This document shows, in pieces, positions 42,733 to 55,786 of a DNA stretch of 64,000 nucleotides. How positions within the stretch are numbered: the first letter of the stretch is position 1; every line of letters starts with the position of its first letter. A program made the translations under genes and the position numbers. The notes beneath the pieces were generated by a model that was not told the DNA's origin, did not search any database, and was given only the letters and a program-made list of their open reading frames with translations. Origin of the DNA: Mytilus trossulus (lineage: Eukaryota > Mollusca > Bivalvia > Mytilida > Mytilidae); contig NC_086374.1 of assembly GCF_036588685.1 (NCBI RefSeq), forward strand, positions 28,016,886 to 28,080,885. Direction: 5' to 3'.

Positions 42733-43245
42733 GCCTTAATGGCTATTACTTATATTATGATACTTGGTCCCCTCCCCCTTTTTCCTTTTGATTTTATACA
42801 CTTAACAGTTTCCCTTCGCCATTTTCACTTGTTCAGTTTGGTATTGCATAATTTCCTGTTAATCTCAAACTGTTTATGACGAATTTATGCTGAATCTGTT
42901 GGATGTGTACTGGTAGATAGAGTCATGATTTATTAATTAGTTGTAAATGGCTTTAAACTAGCTGCCATTGATCAGTATTTGATGTGTTTTGCCTTTATGT
43001 TAGTGTGTTTGTGCTTCGTGCTTATCTGATGAGCTAATCTATTTTCAACTTATTTTTATATTGTGTTCTTTAACACCACTTCATACAAAGTTATGGGGGA
43101 GCTCTTACAAACATGTTTAACCCATTCATAGTATTTCTTTGTCCCATGTCAGGAGCTGGTAGCTCAATTGTTGCTGTTGGTTGTTGTTTGTCATATTTGT
43201 TTTTCAATTATTGTTGTCATATTTGTTTTTCAATTATTGTTGTCA
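42733..43245. other. Intergenic with a diverged repeat tail
   Basis: Bases 43090-43210 resemble the AACCCCGCC / GTCAGGAGC interspersed repeat, in diverged form. No gene. Confidence 0.45.
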
Positions 43246-43600
43246 TAAACACAGACACTTGTCTCAAAAAAAAATTCCTATATACCTTAGGGACGACATC
43301 AAAAGTTCAATGTAGGATAAACAACTTAATTCAGATAGTTTTTTTACTGACCCCCTACCCCCCTCTTAACTTAATTTGGGAAAAATTGATTGACCCATAT
43401 AGATATATGTAAAATCGATGAAGGATAAACAAAACTTACAGCAAGTTTAACCACCCCCCCCCCCCCCCCCCCCACCACCCCACCCCCAAACTATTTGAAT
43501 GAAGTTTTTTTATCCTTCATTGATCTTTTGATGTCGTCCCTTAATATAACACGGTATATAGGAATTTTGTTTTTGAGACAAGTGCCTGTGGTCATAAATC
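43246..43600. mobile_element. Foldback element with a C20 tract in its centre
   Basis: The left arm (CACTTGTCTCAAAAAA, TTCCTATATACC, GGGACGACATCAAAAG) is mirrored at 43510-43600 with an ATATTAACACG-type indel. Between the arms lies an uninterrupted run of 20 C at 43454-43473 followed by further C/A repeats. Confidence 0.85.
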
Positions 43601-44546
43601 AGGCTGTTGATTTCGATAGTTTGTATTGTATCACACATTGGTATTCAAATCTCCTTATCTTTATAATAAAAGATTAGTATTCTCCACATATTCGTATCCC
43701 TTAACATCTCAGTTTAACATGATTTAATTCAAAAACGAACTTATCTCAGCATTTTCATAAATTGCACTCATGGGTTCAAACTAATGTCAAGCTAATTCCT
43801 CATGATTTCAGCAGGGAATCAAGAATGAATATAAAACTTGTAAGAAATGAATATCCAATGTCAATTCAGTCAATTTGTTCATTGCCTTATGTCCTTATAA
43901 CTTTGTCTTATTGAAATATTATTGAGAAATGTCTAGTAACTCCGTCAGCTTACTAACAAAATATCCATCTGACTAATGGTTGTTGCGTGTTATTGGCACT
44001 AAAGTAAAAAATACAGATATTAAGACAATCATGGTTTCAACAATAAATGTAAAGAAGTCAAGTACGACATTTAACAAGGTCATACTATCTTTGACTTACT
44101 TAATTATCAGTTATAAGTATAGTGAAATCACAGATCATACTTTCGTTCGATTGGGTCATCGACCTCATTCTTTTCTTGGTCGTGTTAACGCTAAATTTCC
44201 TCTCGAACGCATGATTGTTAGTTAGCTTTTAGTAGCTATATCCAGCTATATACGACCCAGTTAGTATTGGTAACGAGGGTGGTTTTAAACTACTATGACA
44301 CATGAGGGTCTTGCGTGGTGGGAATTAGAGTTGGTACTCTCTTTTCGTATGGTTTCAAACATTTGCCTCGGAACAGACCTGATGAAATGTTAGATGTGAA
44401 TTGTACGTAAAAAAAAACAATAGCTATTTTACCGGCTCTGATTATACTTCTGATTTCAACAAGGATTGTATAGAAAGAAGGTCTTGCTATATACAAAACC
44501 TTTGTCAAAGTGAAAATAAGAATTTGTAACAAGAAATAAAAATAAA
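43601..44546. other. Intergenic
   Basis: AT-rich; contains an 81-codon frame (43980-44225) with no recognised domain and no splice or promoter support. I do not call it a gene. Confidence 0.4.
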
Positions 44547-45441
44547 AGAGGCTCCCAAGAGCTAAAATCGATCATCTGTAATATTTGGCATACATCTTTC
44601 TTCTATGATTATTTTTTCTTTTCAATATATATTGATGATTGACTTAATTAAACATGCCATTCAAGCACTCTTTATATCTGTCATATATTCTCCAAAAGCA
44701 GAAAAATGCATTCTACCCTACATTTCATTTTAGTCATAGAGGCTGTGTTTCTGGGCATACAAGGAAATAACCAAAAATATTTATACTAGATACACAGAAA
44801 GTCATACAGCCTAATTTTGGCTGAAATTGATTCAGCAGTTTCAAAAGGAGAAGATTTTTTAAAGTAAGCAAACTACAAATGTAGATGAACAAATTGTGAT
44901 AAATTGTCTTTAAAGGGCAATATCCAATAACCGGGCAAATTGACAATTTTTGTCATATAAACTTACTTTGTAGATCTTACTTTTCTGATCATTAACTGTT
45001 TGACAGTCAAGTTATCTGTATCTATTACAATATTACCAATATTAACTTAAAACTGCAAAATTTCGTTAAAATTAACAATTGAGTGGCAGCAACCAAACGA
45101 TGGGTTATTATATTCATCTGAAAATTTGATGTCTGATAATGAAAATTTTATCCGCATGTACGTGAGATTGCTCTAAATGCTAAATAGTTTAAGGGATAAA
45201 GCCAAAAACTGAATGTTACTACTATATGTTCTATTTTTAGCCATGACAGCCATGGTTTTTTTTGCGAAACAGAAAATAAAACACAATCTGTATATACCCT
45301 AAGGATCATTTAGCTTAAGTTTGATTAGAACTTGTTCAATACGGTTTCAGAGGAGAATATGTTTAAAATAGTTTACACTGGACGGACGACGACTGACGCC
45401 AAATGATGACAAAGCTCGCATTTAATTCTGCAAGGTGAGCT
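44547..45441 (-). mobile_element. AGCTCACCTG element, copy 3, reverse orientation
   Basis: Begins GAGGCTCCCAAGAGC (the right-end hairpin of the family, read in reverse) and ends GGACGACGACTGACGCCAAA, then CAAGGTGAGCT. It is about 400 bp shorter than copies 1 and 2, with one internal unit, and is more diverged. Confidence 0.72.
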
Positions 45442-45682
45442 AACAATAGTGCGCATCCATTTGTTGTAATGAAATCATATTCAATCTAATTGAAATATAA
45501 AACTCGGATTTCTAAATTACATACGTATGTAATATAACGAAATCAACGTTCCACGTTTTAATTAGATTGAAATCATATAAAACATCAAGGACTTACCTAT
45601 CCCTCTATATGCGTCCCTGAAAACATGTAGTTGCAACTATTTCTAAAATTAGTCACTGTCTAATGCTATATGTGTGCATAAA

Positions 45683-45927
45683 AAAGAACCAATTTTTAAA
45701 CGTACAGTGGTAACAGAAGAACCAATTGACCTACAGTGGTCTCAGAAGAACCAATTGACGTTTGGCGGTCACAGAAGAACCAATTGACGTTTGGCGGTCA
45801 CAGAAGAACCAATTGATGTTGGCGGTCACAGAAGAACCAAATGACGTATACAGTGGTCACAGAAGAACCAATTGACGTGCAGTGGTCACAGAAGAAACAA
45901 TTGACGTTTGGTGGTCACAGAAGAACG
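45683..45927. repeat. ~29-bp tandem repeat
   Basis: The unit GGTCACAGAAGAACCAATTG plus ACGTTTGGC is repeated about eight times, with variants carrying TACAGTGG. Sequence identity between adjacent units is high in the middle. Confidence 0.9.
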
Positions 45928-47448
45928 CCAACTGAATGCAATAAAAAATGTTCACACAAATCAAATCACTTTGGTCAGAAGTTCATTGATGACGTACTGC
46001 AAAAAAGAAGCTGTTGCATCTGATAATACATCCCTTTTTACAAGTATTCCCCATTCAAAAAAAAGAGACAAATTGTTTTCTCGTTTGAATTGTTTTACAC
46101 ATTTGTAATTTCGAGGTCTTTTATAGCTTACTATGATGTGATATATGTTTTGCTGATTGTTGAATGTAGAACGTTGGATTTTAGATGTCAACCTCTATAT
46201 AGTTGGGACTATTATACTATGTTAGTATAATAGTCCCAGCTTCTGTGTAATTTTTTCCTGGTGGAGAGTTGTATCTTGAACAATCGTACCACATCTTATT
46301 ATTATATTTGATTGTTTTGTATAATTTCACTGAGCTGTGCCTAAATAGTTCAAAAACAATAGAAATAGAGATGAGGACGATAACTAAAATGTTTAATAAA
46401 AAGATCGTATATCCTAGTGGTAATATATCAGATATCACATATTATATGAAATTATATATTGACCAGGTGCGGACCCAGGATTTCGAAGCAATATAGGGGT
46501 AGGGGCGCATAGCCGTGCTCCTTCTAAGTCCGCCTCTAGTTGTTATTTGTCTCTGGTATATCAAGTTATAGGGAAAAAGTGGAATGTTTTCTGTACTATA
46601 TTCTGTTTTCCAGTTATGTGTGTTTTAAGTTTCTAAGTCGTAAATTATGAAAAAAGGATTTGACATGTGCGCTCACAGGACAGCAAACATGCGACACAAA
46701 ATTCATGCTAGGGATCAAAGTATAGTCTCCAACAACAGACAGGTGTCAAGCTTTTAGTCGTATTCAAAATCCAGTTTGCTTGACGTGTTGTAAGATTTGT
46801 CCGTCACTTATTAATGTTGGTCAATTCTTTCAATAAATTCATGTCTAACGTTTTTCTAACAGCTTGGTCATGCAATACTATAATTATGGTAATGAATGAT
46901 TTTTATTCTTCTACATAGCTACAGAGAAAATAACAGTTCATAAATAATATTTTTTTTTGTTACGCATGTGTGAAAATGAATATCATTATAATATTATTAC
47001 AGTTCCTTCTTAATTAACTGAATATAAATGGAAAATGTATTGAAATAATGTCATGTAGTGAAGGTGTGAAAAGAAAAAAACTGACACTGTTCTGTCATAC
47101 GGAATACCAGTATTAAATATATCTTAATCGTGTTCCATGCTGGTGACATTTTAATTTTGTTTGGTTTAAGAGTGATGAACAAACATCTCGTATACGTCTA
47201 CGTATGTGTCGCATCCTCAAGTATCGGCATATTTGTAGAGTTTAGGCGTTCCTATGAAGGTAAATGCAAAAAAAATGCTTACAACGAATCAAATTTATAA
47301 AGTATAATTTTCGTTCACATAGTATCAATTTTATTCACAAATTTACTGCATTTTAGTACATGTGTTTTACTTTTACCAAATGAAATATAACCAAAACCAT
47401 AAAAACTTTTAAACACTTTTTATAAATATCATTTCACATGAAAATAAG
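45928..47448. other. Intergenic with repeat debris
   Basis: Includes a diverged copy of the 6740-6930 repeat at about 46075-46305, a perfect short hairpin, and otherwise AT-rich DNA. Confidence 0.45.
46204..46238. repeat. Perfect 16-bp hairpin
   Basis: TGGGACTATTATACTA, loop TGT, TAGTATAATAGTCCCA. It lies inside the diverged interspersed repeat at 46075-46305, at a point where other copies have no such sequence. Confidence 0.85.
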
Positions 47449-47516
47449 TATATAAAGGGCAGAGTATATAAGCAACTGATATTGTAGATATTTCAGATAC
47501 AAGCAAAACACATTTG
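47449..47516 (+). promoter_or_regulatory. Candidate TATA promoter and noncoding first exon
   Basis: TATATAAAG at 47449-47457 and a second TATATAAG at 47466-47473 precede a stretch that ends in the consensus donor TTTG|GTAAGT at 47516/47517. A transcript starting about 30 bp after the first box would have a roughly 36-nt first exon. No product can be attached. Confidence 0.3.
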
Positions 47517-47550
47517 GTAAGTGAAAACAAATTATTATTAGCTTCTATTG

Positions 47551-47689
47551 GCGGATCCAGGGGGGTCCGGAGGTTGGAACCCCCCTTTTTTTGGTCGATC
47601 AATGCATTTGAATGGGGACATATAGTTGACCCCCCCTTTGTTCTGGGTTGGGAACCCTCCCGTTTTAAAATGGCTGGATCCGCCCCTGG
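47551..47689. mobile_element. GCGGATCCAG MITE, copy 1
   Basis: GCGGATCCAG and CTGGATCCGC are perfect inverted ends, and the interior has two CCCCCCTTT-type runs and GATCAATGCATTTGAATG. A related copy is at 53081-53212. Confidence 0.75.
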
Positions 47690-47769
47690 CTTTAAATATT
47701 TTAACATCAACTAAAGAGGAAAAACAAAAGGAAGAGTAAACAGTGTAGTTCCTGCATAAAACGCCTGAG

Positions 47770-47791
47770 ATGTTGAATATAATGTTCAAGG
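47770..47791 (+). CDS. Weak candidate first coding exon
   Basis: ATGTTGAATATAATGTTCAA then GG before GTAAGA would encode MLNIMFK plus one base. It lies about 300 bp downstream of the TATA signals. Support is only the start, the donor and its phase, so this may be chance. Confidence 0.15.
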
Positions 47792-50700
47792 GTAAGACCA
47801 TTAATTTAATTTATTGTTTTGGATATAATTTGATTTTCTTTTTATAAATTTTGTAAATGTATATAAAGCTTTTGGTGATGATAGGGCGTTTTTTCTTTGT
47901 TCTTATTCTTCTGATATACAGTTACAGCTTCGTTTAATATCGAAGATTACGAACGGAGTATTGCATGTGCTAAAAATATTTAAATTGTTGAACGAAGATG
48001 ATGAGGAAGTTAATAATGTAGAATATGCGGTTAAATATATGATCTTAATTCTCAATTTTTTATTTTTTTACTCTACCCTTCTGAATATAAAGAAAATCAA
48101 GGAATTGTATACTTACTCAAGTTAGACTTACCATACATATTCTTGAGAAGATTGCAAAGATCCTAGCTATATATACATGTAACTTTGTTTTGCTTAAAGT
48201 ATCTTTCCGGGACATAGAACAGATCAGGACACTTTAAACAAAGTCTGAATCTCCATGCATTACCCGTGACAATTCAACTTTATAGACAAAAATGATATTC
48301 AATGATATTTATATAAATTGTTAGGAAAGCAGCATGTATCATCGTGACATGCAATCTTGGAAGAAGCATTATATTCACCTCTATTGAAGAATCATTGAAA
48401 GCCCGGCTTTACTGATCTTTACTGGACTGACTTGAAAAATCTATTAACACGGATTCAGTTTGTATATAGTATTAACTAACTGTACAAATCCTTACTTTAA
48501 GACTTAAAATCAAGTTGTGATATTACATTATTTTACTATAAAATTCCATTGGAATGCTATTGCTCTTGGAGATAAATTTATACAAAATTTATAGATATTT
48601 TTTGTAAAATGGTCGTTTCAGCAATTGAAAATATTACACGTCCTGCATGCGTGCAATAACATCAAATTTTAATATCAATAATAAAAATATTACAGAATGT
48701 TGTCTTTAGTTGACACAATAAAATGGGTTGTCATGACAACAAATCAATAAATGATATATCAACACCACGCACCTGTTGAATAAAACAACTCCGACCAATT
48801 GGAGTCAAGATTACATATATCTGTAGACGTGAAGTTTTGCAGGAAGTGCCAAGGTAAATTATCAACAAAAGAGATTTGACAGACCATGCCGTACAGAAGT
48901 TTTACATCGTAGTTTATATCTAACGTATATTGACAAGGGAATATTTAGATTTAACACTGCAGTTTCACTCTCTGACACTTGTAGCCTAATTCATGGACGA
49001 AAAAGGGGGAGGTAAAGATTTGATCAACATTTCAACGCAAATGCTTGGTATCAAAAAGTCAATGTACAATGTACCTAACTTTTTAAAATTTTGCATACCA
49101 TTAAAATGTTACATTTATAAACACATGGAAATGAATTAAATTATTCAAGCTGAACGTGAAGAGTTCTGTAAATCCACAGTTTGATATATATATATACCTA
49201 TATAGCTTTAAAAAATTATCTCCCTTTTATACTTTTAAAATTTCTGCTTGTATTAATATACTTTACAAGAACTTAATATTTCTGTGTACAAAATTAACTA
49301 AGGATTTCTAGTAAATTACTTATATCTATAGGTACATTATGATATACTTCTGTAACTCAACAGTAAATGCAAAATATTAGATTGCCTAGGGAAATTTATT
49401 TGTATTGTCAAGTATTTGTATCCTTGGTATTATACATGTTATATGTAAAGGATCATGCAATGAGTGACAGGGATGAGTGATTTTTTGTTTTGTTTATTAG
49501 AGTAGATTGGTTGCTGTCTTTTTGACTTATCAACATCTCCTTTTATTTAGACTCAGGACTGTAAACCAAACATAAAAAAAGTTAAGTTTATATGTTCTGA
49601 TATACATGTATAATTGTGGGAATTTCTCGATACATTGAAGACCTGTTGGTGACCTTCTGCTGTTGTTTTTTTATTTGGTCGGGTTGTTGTCTCTTTGACA
49701 CATTCCCCATTTCCATTCTCAATTTTATAATGCCAAAAAATGTGCTCTGAAAACTTTTTTCATTACTGTTATTTGTGTAAAAGCATAGATTAACCTTCTC
49801 AATTTAACTAAAATATGGAGTGAATGGCTTCTTTCCCAGAAAAAGCTTTGTGGTGCCTGATACATTTGAAGCTCATCAAATTGAAAAAGGCATTATTGTG
49901 GAATTTTGCATTCTTCAGGTGCCCTTCTTCACAATTTGTTTTTTTAAATCTTGGAGAATATCTAGTCATTGTAATTGTTTGATGCCACATGAGAGAAACT
50001 GGCTTTAAATATTCAGTCAACCACAACATTGTTTTAGTCATTTTAGGCTTTGTTTTTTCCATTTATTTTATTGAAATAAACAGATTAATGTCCTCAGTGG
50101 CCCAGTGTTCTAAGTCATCAAAATACTGTATCACTAGCCTGTAAATATTGGTTGTGAGTTCAAATCCTGTTTTTGGCAGGTGTACTCAGCTCAGATATTA
50201 ATAAACAAGCTTTTTCAATTTTCCTACCAAAGGTTGACAACAACCCAACCAAAGAACAAAATCAGTTCAAGACCACAAATGGGTCTTCAACAGAGCCAGA
50301 AAATCCCATGTGTATATTCTTAATTTTGTTGTTTATTAATCAATCATGTTGGTAGAAATTGCTGCATTCTTGCCTAAGGTTTGTAATAATAAATGTGGTG
50401 AAATATCTCAATGGTTGTTCTGTGTATTGATATTCTGTACAGCAAACAATCTGTGTTCAGAATTTAGTCTATTTACAACAGATTAAGTTAATCTGATAAG
50501 CATTTCATACCAGGAAGTTGTTAGCATAATCTCTGTCCAATATACATGGTAATGAGTCAAAACATTATGTGGAGATAATCTTTACAAAGTCTTCTTGGTA
50601 ATTAGGTTGTTTGTTTGATGTGTAAAGCAAAGTCACTGGTGATCTTTAAATGATATGTAGATTCTTGAATGTATGCAGATGTTTTCACACATGAATTGAA

Positions 50701-53080
50701 ACTCTCTGTATATTATTTTGAGCTTACAAATATTTTTGTTTAGAATATTTAGAACTCTATGTTTAAAGCCCGGGTATTCTCCAGACAGTGAAGTCTAGCC
50801 TCTAACCTTGGACGCCCTTGGTAAATAGCTAACACTTTCTCTGTCCATTGCTATTATTTGAATGACATAAAAGAAAAGTTTTATGGTATATCAAGTTTTC
50901 TAAAGTGGGTGATCAGATCAGAAACCCATGTTAAATATGTTGGATGGAGAGTTGTCTCATTGGCACTCACGCCACATCTTTTTGTATCTATTAATTGAAA
51001 GGAAAATATAAAATTAAGAAAGCAACATAAAAGTACCATCAGTGCTGCAGACACTTCTACGTTTTATAGATGATATGCCAATAAACTTTCTGAAAATCTG
51101 TTTACACATACATGTATAACTTTGAATGACTGCAAATGCACGACACCTATGTTTAGCATTGTCGCAAGCTGATAAAAAATATTGTTGATTTCACACATGT
51201 GACCTACATTTCACATTTTATTGACTTTGGTTCAGTTTTAAATATAAATCTACAGTATTTGTCGATGATACGCTCTAGTAAAGAAAATTAATCATGTTAT
51301 GCAACACTCAATAAAGTAAGTGCAAAACGCATGACCAGGAAAAAAATGACTGTACTATAAATCTGGAGTCAATTTCGAAAAAATACTTATTCCTGCTAAG
51401 ATTTATCTTAAGTATACTGAAAAGTTCATGACAATCAATCTTGCTCAATTTTTTTTTGTGAAAGCTTCTCCTGAACTTTATTTGACTGGATAATACATAA
51501 AAGGTTAATTTTGAAGTCATTCCTGCGCTGGAGTAATCTAAATTAATCTTGCCTGGAATAGTAGACAAGACATGTACATATGTTACGTGTATGTAGAATA
51601 ATTTGTAAAAAAAGAGAAAAACATTCTTGCATGACTGGCAAAGCAATTCCAAATTTCAATTGCTCAATATCTTGTTTTCCCAAGTATGTTACCTTCAGAA
51701 TATTAAAAAAAAGACTATATTTGTTCATATTTTATGCAACAAACTAGATTTTGTCAGATCTCTGAATTTTTGTTTCTACATCACCAACATATTCCATAGA
51801 AAAATTAATAAGCAACAGTGTTTGATTTGACAAGTTTGGTCTTTGTTCATCATATTCCCTAGGAGACTTTGACAAGAAATTCTCATATTTTGTGTTGTAA
51901 TTAGATTGTGTGATCATTTGTGGTTATAGATATTGATTCTAACAGACAGCAATAGAGCAGGTGTGCAGGTAAAATATTACCTGTGTTCATCATATTTACA
52001 AATTGACCAATTGACCTTTTAATTTGGATAGAAATTGATTTTAGAAATATTTATATCAATTTGACAAGACAGGTGGTTTTTTTTACCTGTCTAACAGAGG
52101 TGTATGCATAGGATTATTTGATGTTCATTTGATTAGGTATTTATTGCAGTTCTCAGTTTGTTCAATTGATTAACTTCATAAAAGCAGATAAATTGAAAAT
52201 TGGATAATTAAAATTGTGTGTATATGTTGAATGTCCTTAATGTATATTTGATGATCTGAGTGAACTGTTTCCAAAATATCTATTTTACATATTGGATTTG
52301 TGATATTATTATTATTTATAGTACATATCTGTTGATTTAATAGATACAAATATATTTGATGTGAAGACAAATGATAAAAGCCATTGATATTGGGAGTTAT
52401 TTTGGTAACTAAGCGCTGTATAGGGAATTCACGTTTATAAGGTAAGGACAAATTATGGTATGACAGTGATGGCTGTACTGAAAGCTAAATGAACATTATT
52501 CCTTTTGTTCAGACAAAAACAATATCTCATTGCCTATATCAGAACTAGACCAAGTGAAAGTTGAAAAATATGCTCAAAATGAGATACCTTGCTCAGAAAG
52601 CACTAGGTTGCTTTCATGAACAACTGATTTCTAGAAAGTAGAATTATATCATTTTTACAAAGAATCAACTGCTAGATTAAAATCAAAAATTTATGTGCTC
52701 TGAAAGAAAAGTCATGTGAACTTCCAATATGATGGTTTTTTTCCTGATCATACAGTATATATCTTCCCACTCCTGATCAAAAGTATTAAATCTCCATATG
52801 ATAATAGAAAAGATCATCTTCAAAGTTCTGGAAATTACTAAAATTATCATTATCAATGTACATATCAGATGACAAATATTGTAAATCAAACAGAAATTGT
52901 GTGCATTTATAAAGAAAACTACTTTTGTTTCTGTATGGTTTTATCAGTATTAGGTTTTAGAATTTCAAATGTTGAATTATTTTAAAATTGTTGAAATGTG
53001 TATTTGGTACAGTTAAATTTGCTATTGATGGTTTTTCTGAAAGAGCTTAAGTTAGATTGAATGTGATAACCATATTCAGT
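47792..53080. other. Long intergenic or intronic AT-rich stretch
   Basis: Contains a retroelement tail module at 49617-49726 and a GTCTCATTGGCACT repeat fragment near 50940-50985. I found no exon with recognisable protein similarity on either strand. Confidence 0.45.
49617..49726 (+). repeat. Retroelement 3' tail module
   Basis: TACATTGAAGACCTGTTGGT through TCGGGTTGTTGTCTC and CCATTTCCATTCTCAATTTT matches the module at 7610-7745. Confidence 0.8.
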
Positions 53081-53212
53081 GGTGGGCCCAGGGGAGGGTT
53101 CTGGTTGTTGGAACACCCCTTTTTTGGGGGCGATCAAGGCATTTGAATGTTGGAACCCCCCTTTATCCTGGGTTTGAAACCCCTCCTTTAAAATTGTCTG
53201 GATCCACCCCTG
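53081..53212. mobile_element. GCGGATCCAG MITE, copy 2 (diverged)
   Basis: GGTGGGCCCAGGGG, GGAACACCCCTTTTTTG, GATCAAGGCATTTGAATG and CTGGATCCACCCCTG follow the order of copy 1, but the left terminal repeat has decayed. Confidence 0.65.
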
Positions 53213-53479
53213 ATATTCAAGAAGTTGCTTTTCTAGGTTGTATTATGTTTTCTTCAAGTATAGATATATATTATGATGTTTATAATCTCATCATATGAAT
53301 TTTTATGTGTGTTGATTTTATAATATCTCACTGAAGGCTCTTTCAAGAAAAAAAGATGTTAAACTTGATTTTCAAATTGCAGCTTTTTATAAAGATTGTG
53401 CAGCTATTAAAATGGTTTTTGTTTATGATTGTAACTGAAATGTAAACAATTTAAAAAAAAAAAAAATACTTCTTCACAG

Positions 53480-53564
53480 AATATTAGATAATTTTAGTCT
53501 TAACTTTAAACCAAACCAACTAACATGGCCACTGTTACTATAGATACAAATAACAACATAAGAG
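53480..53564 (+). CDS. Candidate start-codon exon (MATVTIDTNNNIR...)
   Basis: A CTTCTTCACAG acceptor, ATG at 53525 in a strong context (AACATGG), 13 codons MATVTIDTNNNIR and one base, then donor GTAAAA. It would be the first coding exon of a plus-strand gene whose body lies beyond the window. No similarity is recognised, so confidence is low. Confidence 0.3.
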
Positions 53565-54019
53565 GTAAAAAACTTTCCATCTTTCTTGAATCAGAAACCA
53601 TATAAGGGCAGTAATATATAGAGCAAACCACAGATGACCAATTCTTCTTTTTTTTCCTAAAAATTTCAAACTTGTATTTGTTGTTTTGTTAGATTTTTTT
53701 TTGTTACTTTTTTGACAAACTTTTGATTTTTTTCTTTTATTTTTCTCTATCCATTTTTTTCTTCTTAAAAATTTTACTATAGAAATAAAACAAAACATAG
53801 ACAAATTAGTTTGCAGCAGAAAACTCAAACTGTTCTTTAGAATTAGTAATTGTAAGAAATATTAAAATTAACTTAATTATAATTATCTGTAATTGTATTA
53901 CCTGCATCGTAAAGAATAATTTATATACCTTTGTATATTATCAAGATCATGTATTGTGTTTTGATAAAATAAAATAAATATAAAAAAAAAATATGGGGTA
54001 AAAAAGTAAAAATAGGCTG

Positions 54020-54130
54020 CTGGAAATGGGGAATATGTCAATGAGACAACAACCCGACCAAAGAGAAGATAACAGCCAAAGGCCACCATTGGGTCTTCAA
54101 TGCAGTGAGAAAATCCTGTACCCGGAGGTG
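54020..54130 (-). repeat. Retroelement 3' tail module, reverse copy
   Basis: GGAAATGGGGAATATGTCAA and GAGACAACAACCCGACCA, followed by TGGGTCTTCAATGCAGTGAG and a CCCGGAGGTG end, form the reverse complement of the 7610-7745 module. Confidence 0.78.
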
Positions 54131-54437
54131 TTCCTCAGCACTTTTTGTATGTATTTACAGATGACCAAGGCATATAAGGTTATTCTTCTAGACCATCTTT
54201 TGAAGAACTCTATGAAATGGATAGTTTTCTGCTCTGTTCATCCCTACTAACCACATATTTGATAGATATTTGTCATTAGTTAAAAGTTACAGATCAATTT
54301 ATATACATGTACAAACTAGGAATTATTTGAATCTGGAGTAATTTATGATAAAAACTAATCTTACCAAAGAAGGTTAGCCATTTAGGCATGGCTCTCGCCT
54401 GACTATAAGGTTAGTTTTATTTTCACTGATATTTCAG

Positions 54438-54480
54438 TTTATGCTGACTAACCATAAATTCATGGTTAACCCTCCAAAAG
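54438..54480 (+). CDS. Candidate alternative first coding exon (MLTNHKFMVNPPK...)
   Basis: Acceptor TGATATTTCAG, ATG at 54441, 13 codons MLTNHKFMVNPPK plus one G, donor GTAAAT. Its length and exit phase equal those of the 53480-53564 candidate. That would allow either to splice to one common downstream exon. There is no homology support. Confidence 0.22.
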
Positions 54481-54834
54481 GTAAATAGTTTTCATCATAT
54501 ACTTCTTTTCAATTTTCGAGATTTTTAAATTATTCCTTATTTAGATAAGTCCTTGTTTTGAGTATAAGTTTTATTTTCATTTTTTTTATACAGTTTTAAA
54601 AGGTTTTGTTTTCATTTTTGGGTCTTAAATTAAGTATAAAAATACTTAAATGAGTATTTTAGCAGTAGTTTCATACCAACTGTAATTTGCTGAACTCTTG
54701 ACCATTTATGGCATTAGTTTGAAATTGAATCTTGTTAATTCTTAAGTTCTCCTGGAGCATTTGGTTTCTGCTCATGGGAAAATTATATTATCCATTCACC
54801 TATAATCTCTGGTGGTAACATGTATATTAAATAA

Positions 54835-54925
54835 GGAGATGTGATATGATTGCCATTGAGACAACTATCCACCAAAGTTAAAATGAATTGGATGTAAGCA
54901 ATTATAGTCAACCATATGGCCTTCA
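54835..54925 (-). repeat. Interspersed repeat, reverse copy of the GTCTCATTGGCAAT family
   Basis: GGAGATGTGATATGATTGCC ATTGAGACAACTATCCACC, then CCATATGGCCTTCAACAATG, is the longer form of the family seen at 6740-6930, in reverse. Confidence 0.75.
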
Positions 54926-55786
54926 ACAATGAGAAAACCCATACAGTCAACATGTTGTTACCTCTATGGTTCCATTTGGTTGTTTGAGCTCTTCAACACT
55001 TGAAAAGGGGCTTTGGTTGCTGAGTGGTCCAAATAGTGGAACTTCTGTATCATTAGCCTGTCAACACTGAGGTTGTGAGTTTTTTAAAAAAAATCCCTGG
55101 CATCACAGGTGCGCTTGACTCCAATCTTCATTGACTATTATTGTTAGTTTTAACTACTAAGGGTTAGTGGTTTCGCTGGGCACTCCTCAATCCAATACCA
55201 ACTGACCACCATGTAATTGAAGAGATAGTAAAAATTTAAAATGTGAAATTGTGGATCAGGTGTGGTATAAATGGTACCATAAAAAAAAGAACTTCTATTT
55301 TATGACATACTAAGTATTAGTATCATGTATGATGTATTTTCCTGTGCTAATACACATGTTGTCGATTTTTTCTAAATTATTTGACTTATTTTAGGTAACG
55401 ACTTCATTAATGGCTTCATTATTATAATTTTAAGCAATGTAACAGTTTGAGCATGTCAATTTATGGATTAGAAATAAGTGAGTGGTTACGATAAATAAGT
55501 AATGAGAAATTTCTTTACCCAGATCTCTAATTAGTATTAAAACTTATCATTAAAAAAACCTGCTGTTATGTATGGTAAAAAACCTTATAAATATATGGCA
55601 AAATTGTAAATCTTGTTATTAAAGTTCTTTTTCATATCACAAAAAGATGGATGAATTAGAGAAACTAGGTAGTCATTTGTTTTAGTATCCTTGAATTTTT
55701 GTTTATCATCAACATTTTTTTCTTTCTTTCCAATTTAAAAATGAATTTGAAACTTAAAAGATTATTGAAGATTTATTGTTTATTTG

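Noticed and set aside
48830..48852. 11-nt segment GAAGTGCCAAG between TTTTGCAG and GTAAAT
   Set aside because: Splice-like borders this close are expected by chance in AT-rich DNA, and no reading frame or neighbour supports it.
53538..53828. 96-codon minus-strand Lys/Ser-rich ORF
   Set aside because: Low-complexity translation of poly-T/A-rich sequence with no splice or homology support; it also overlaps a better plus-strand splice candidate.
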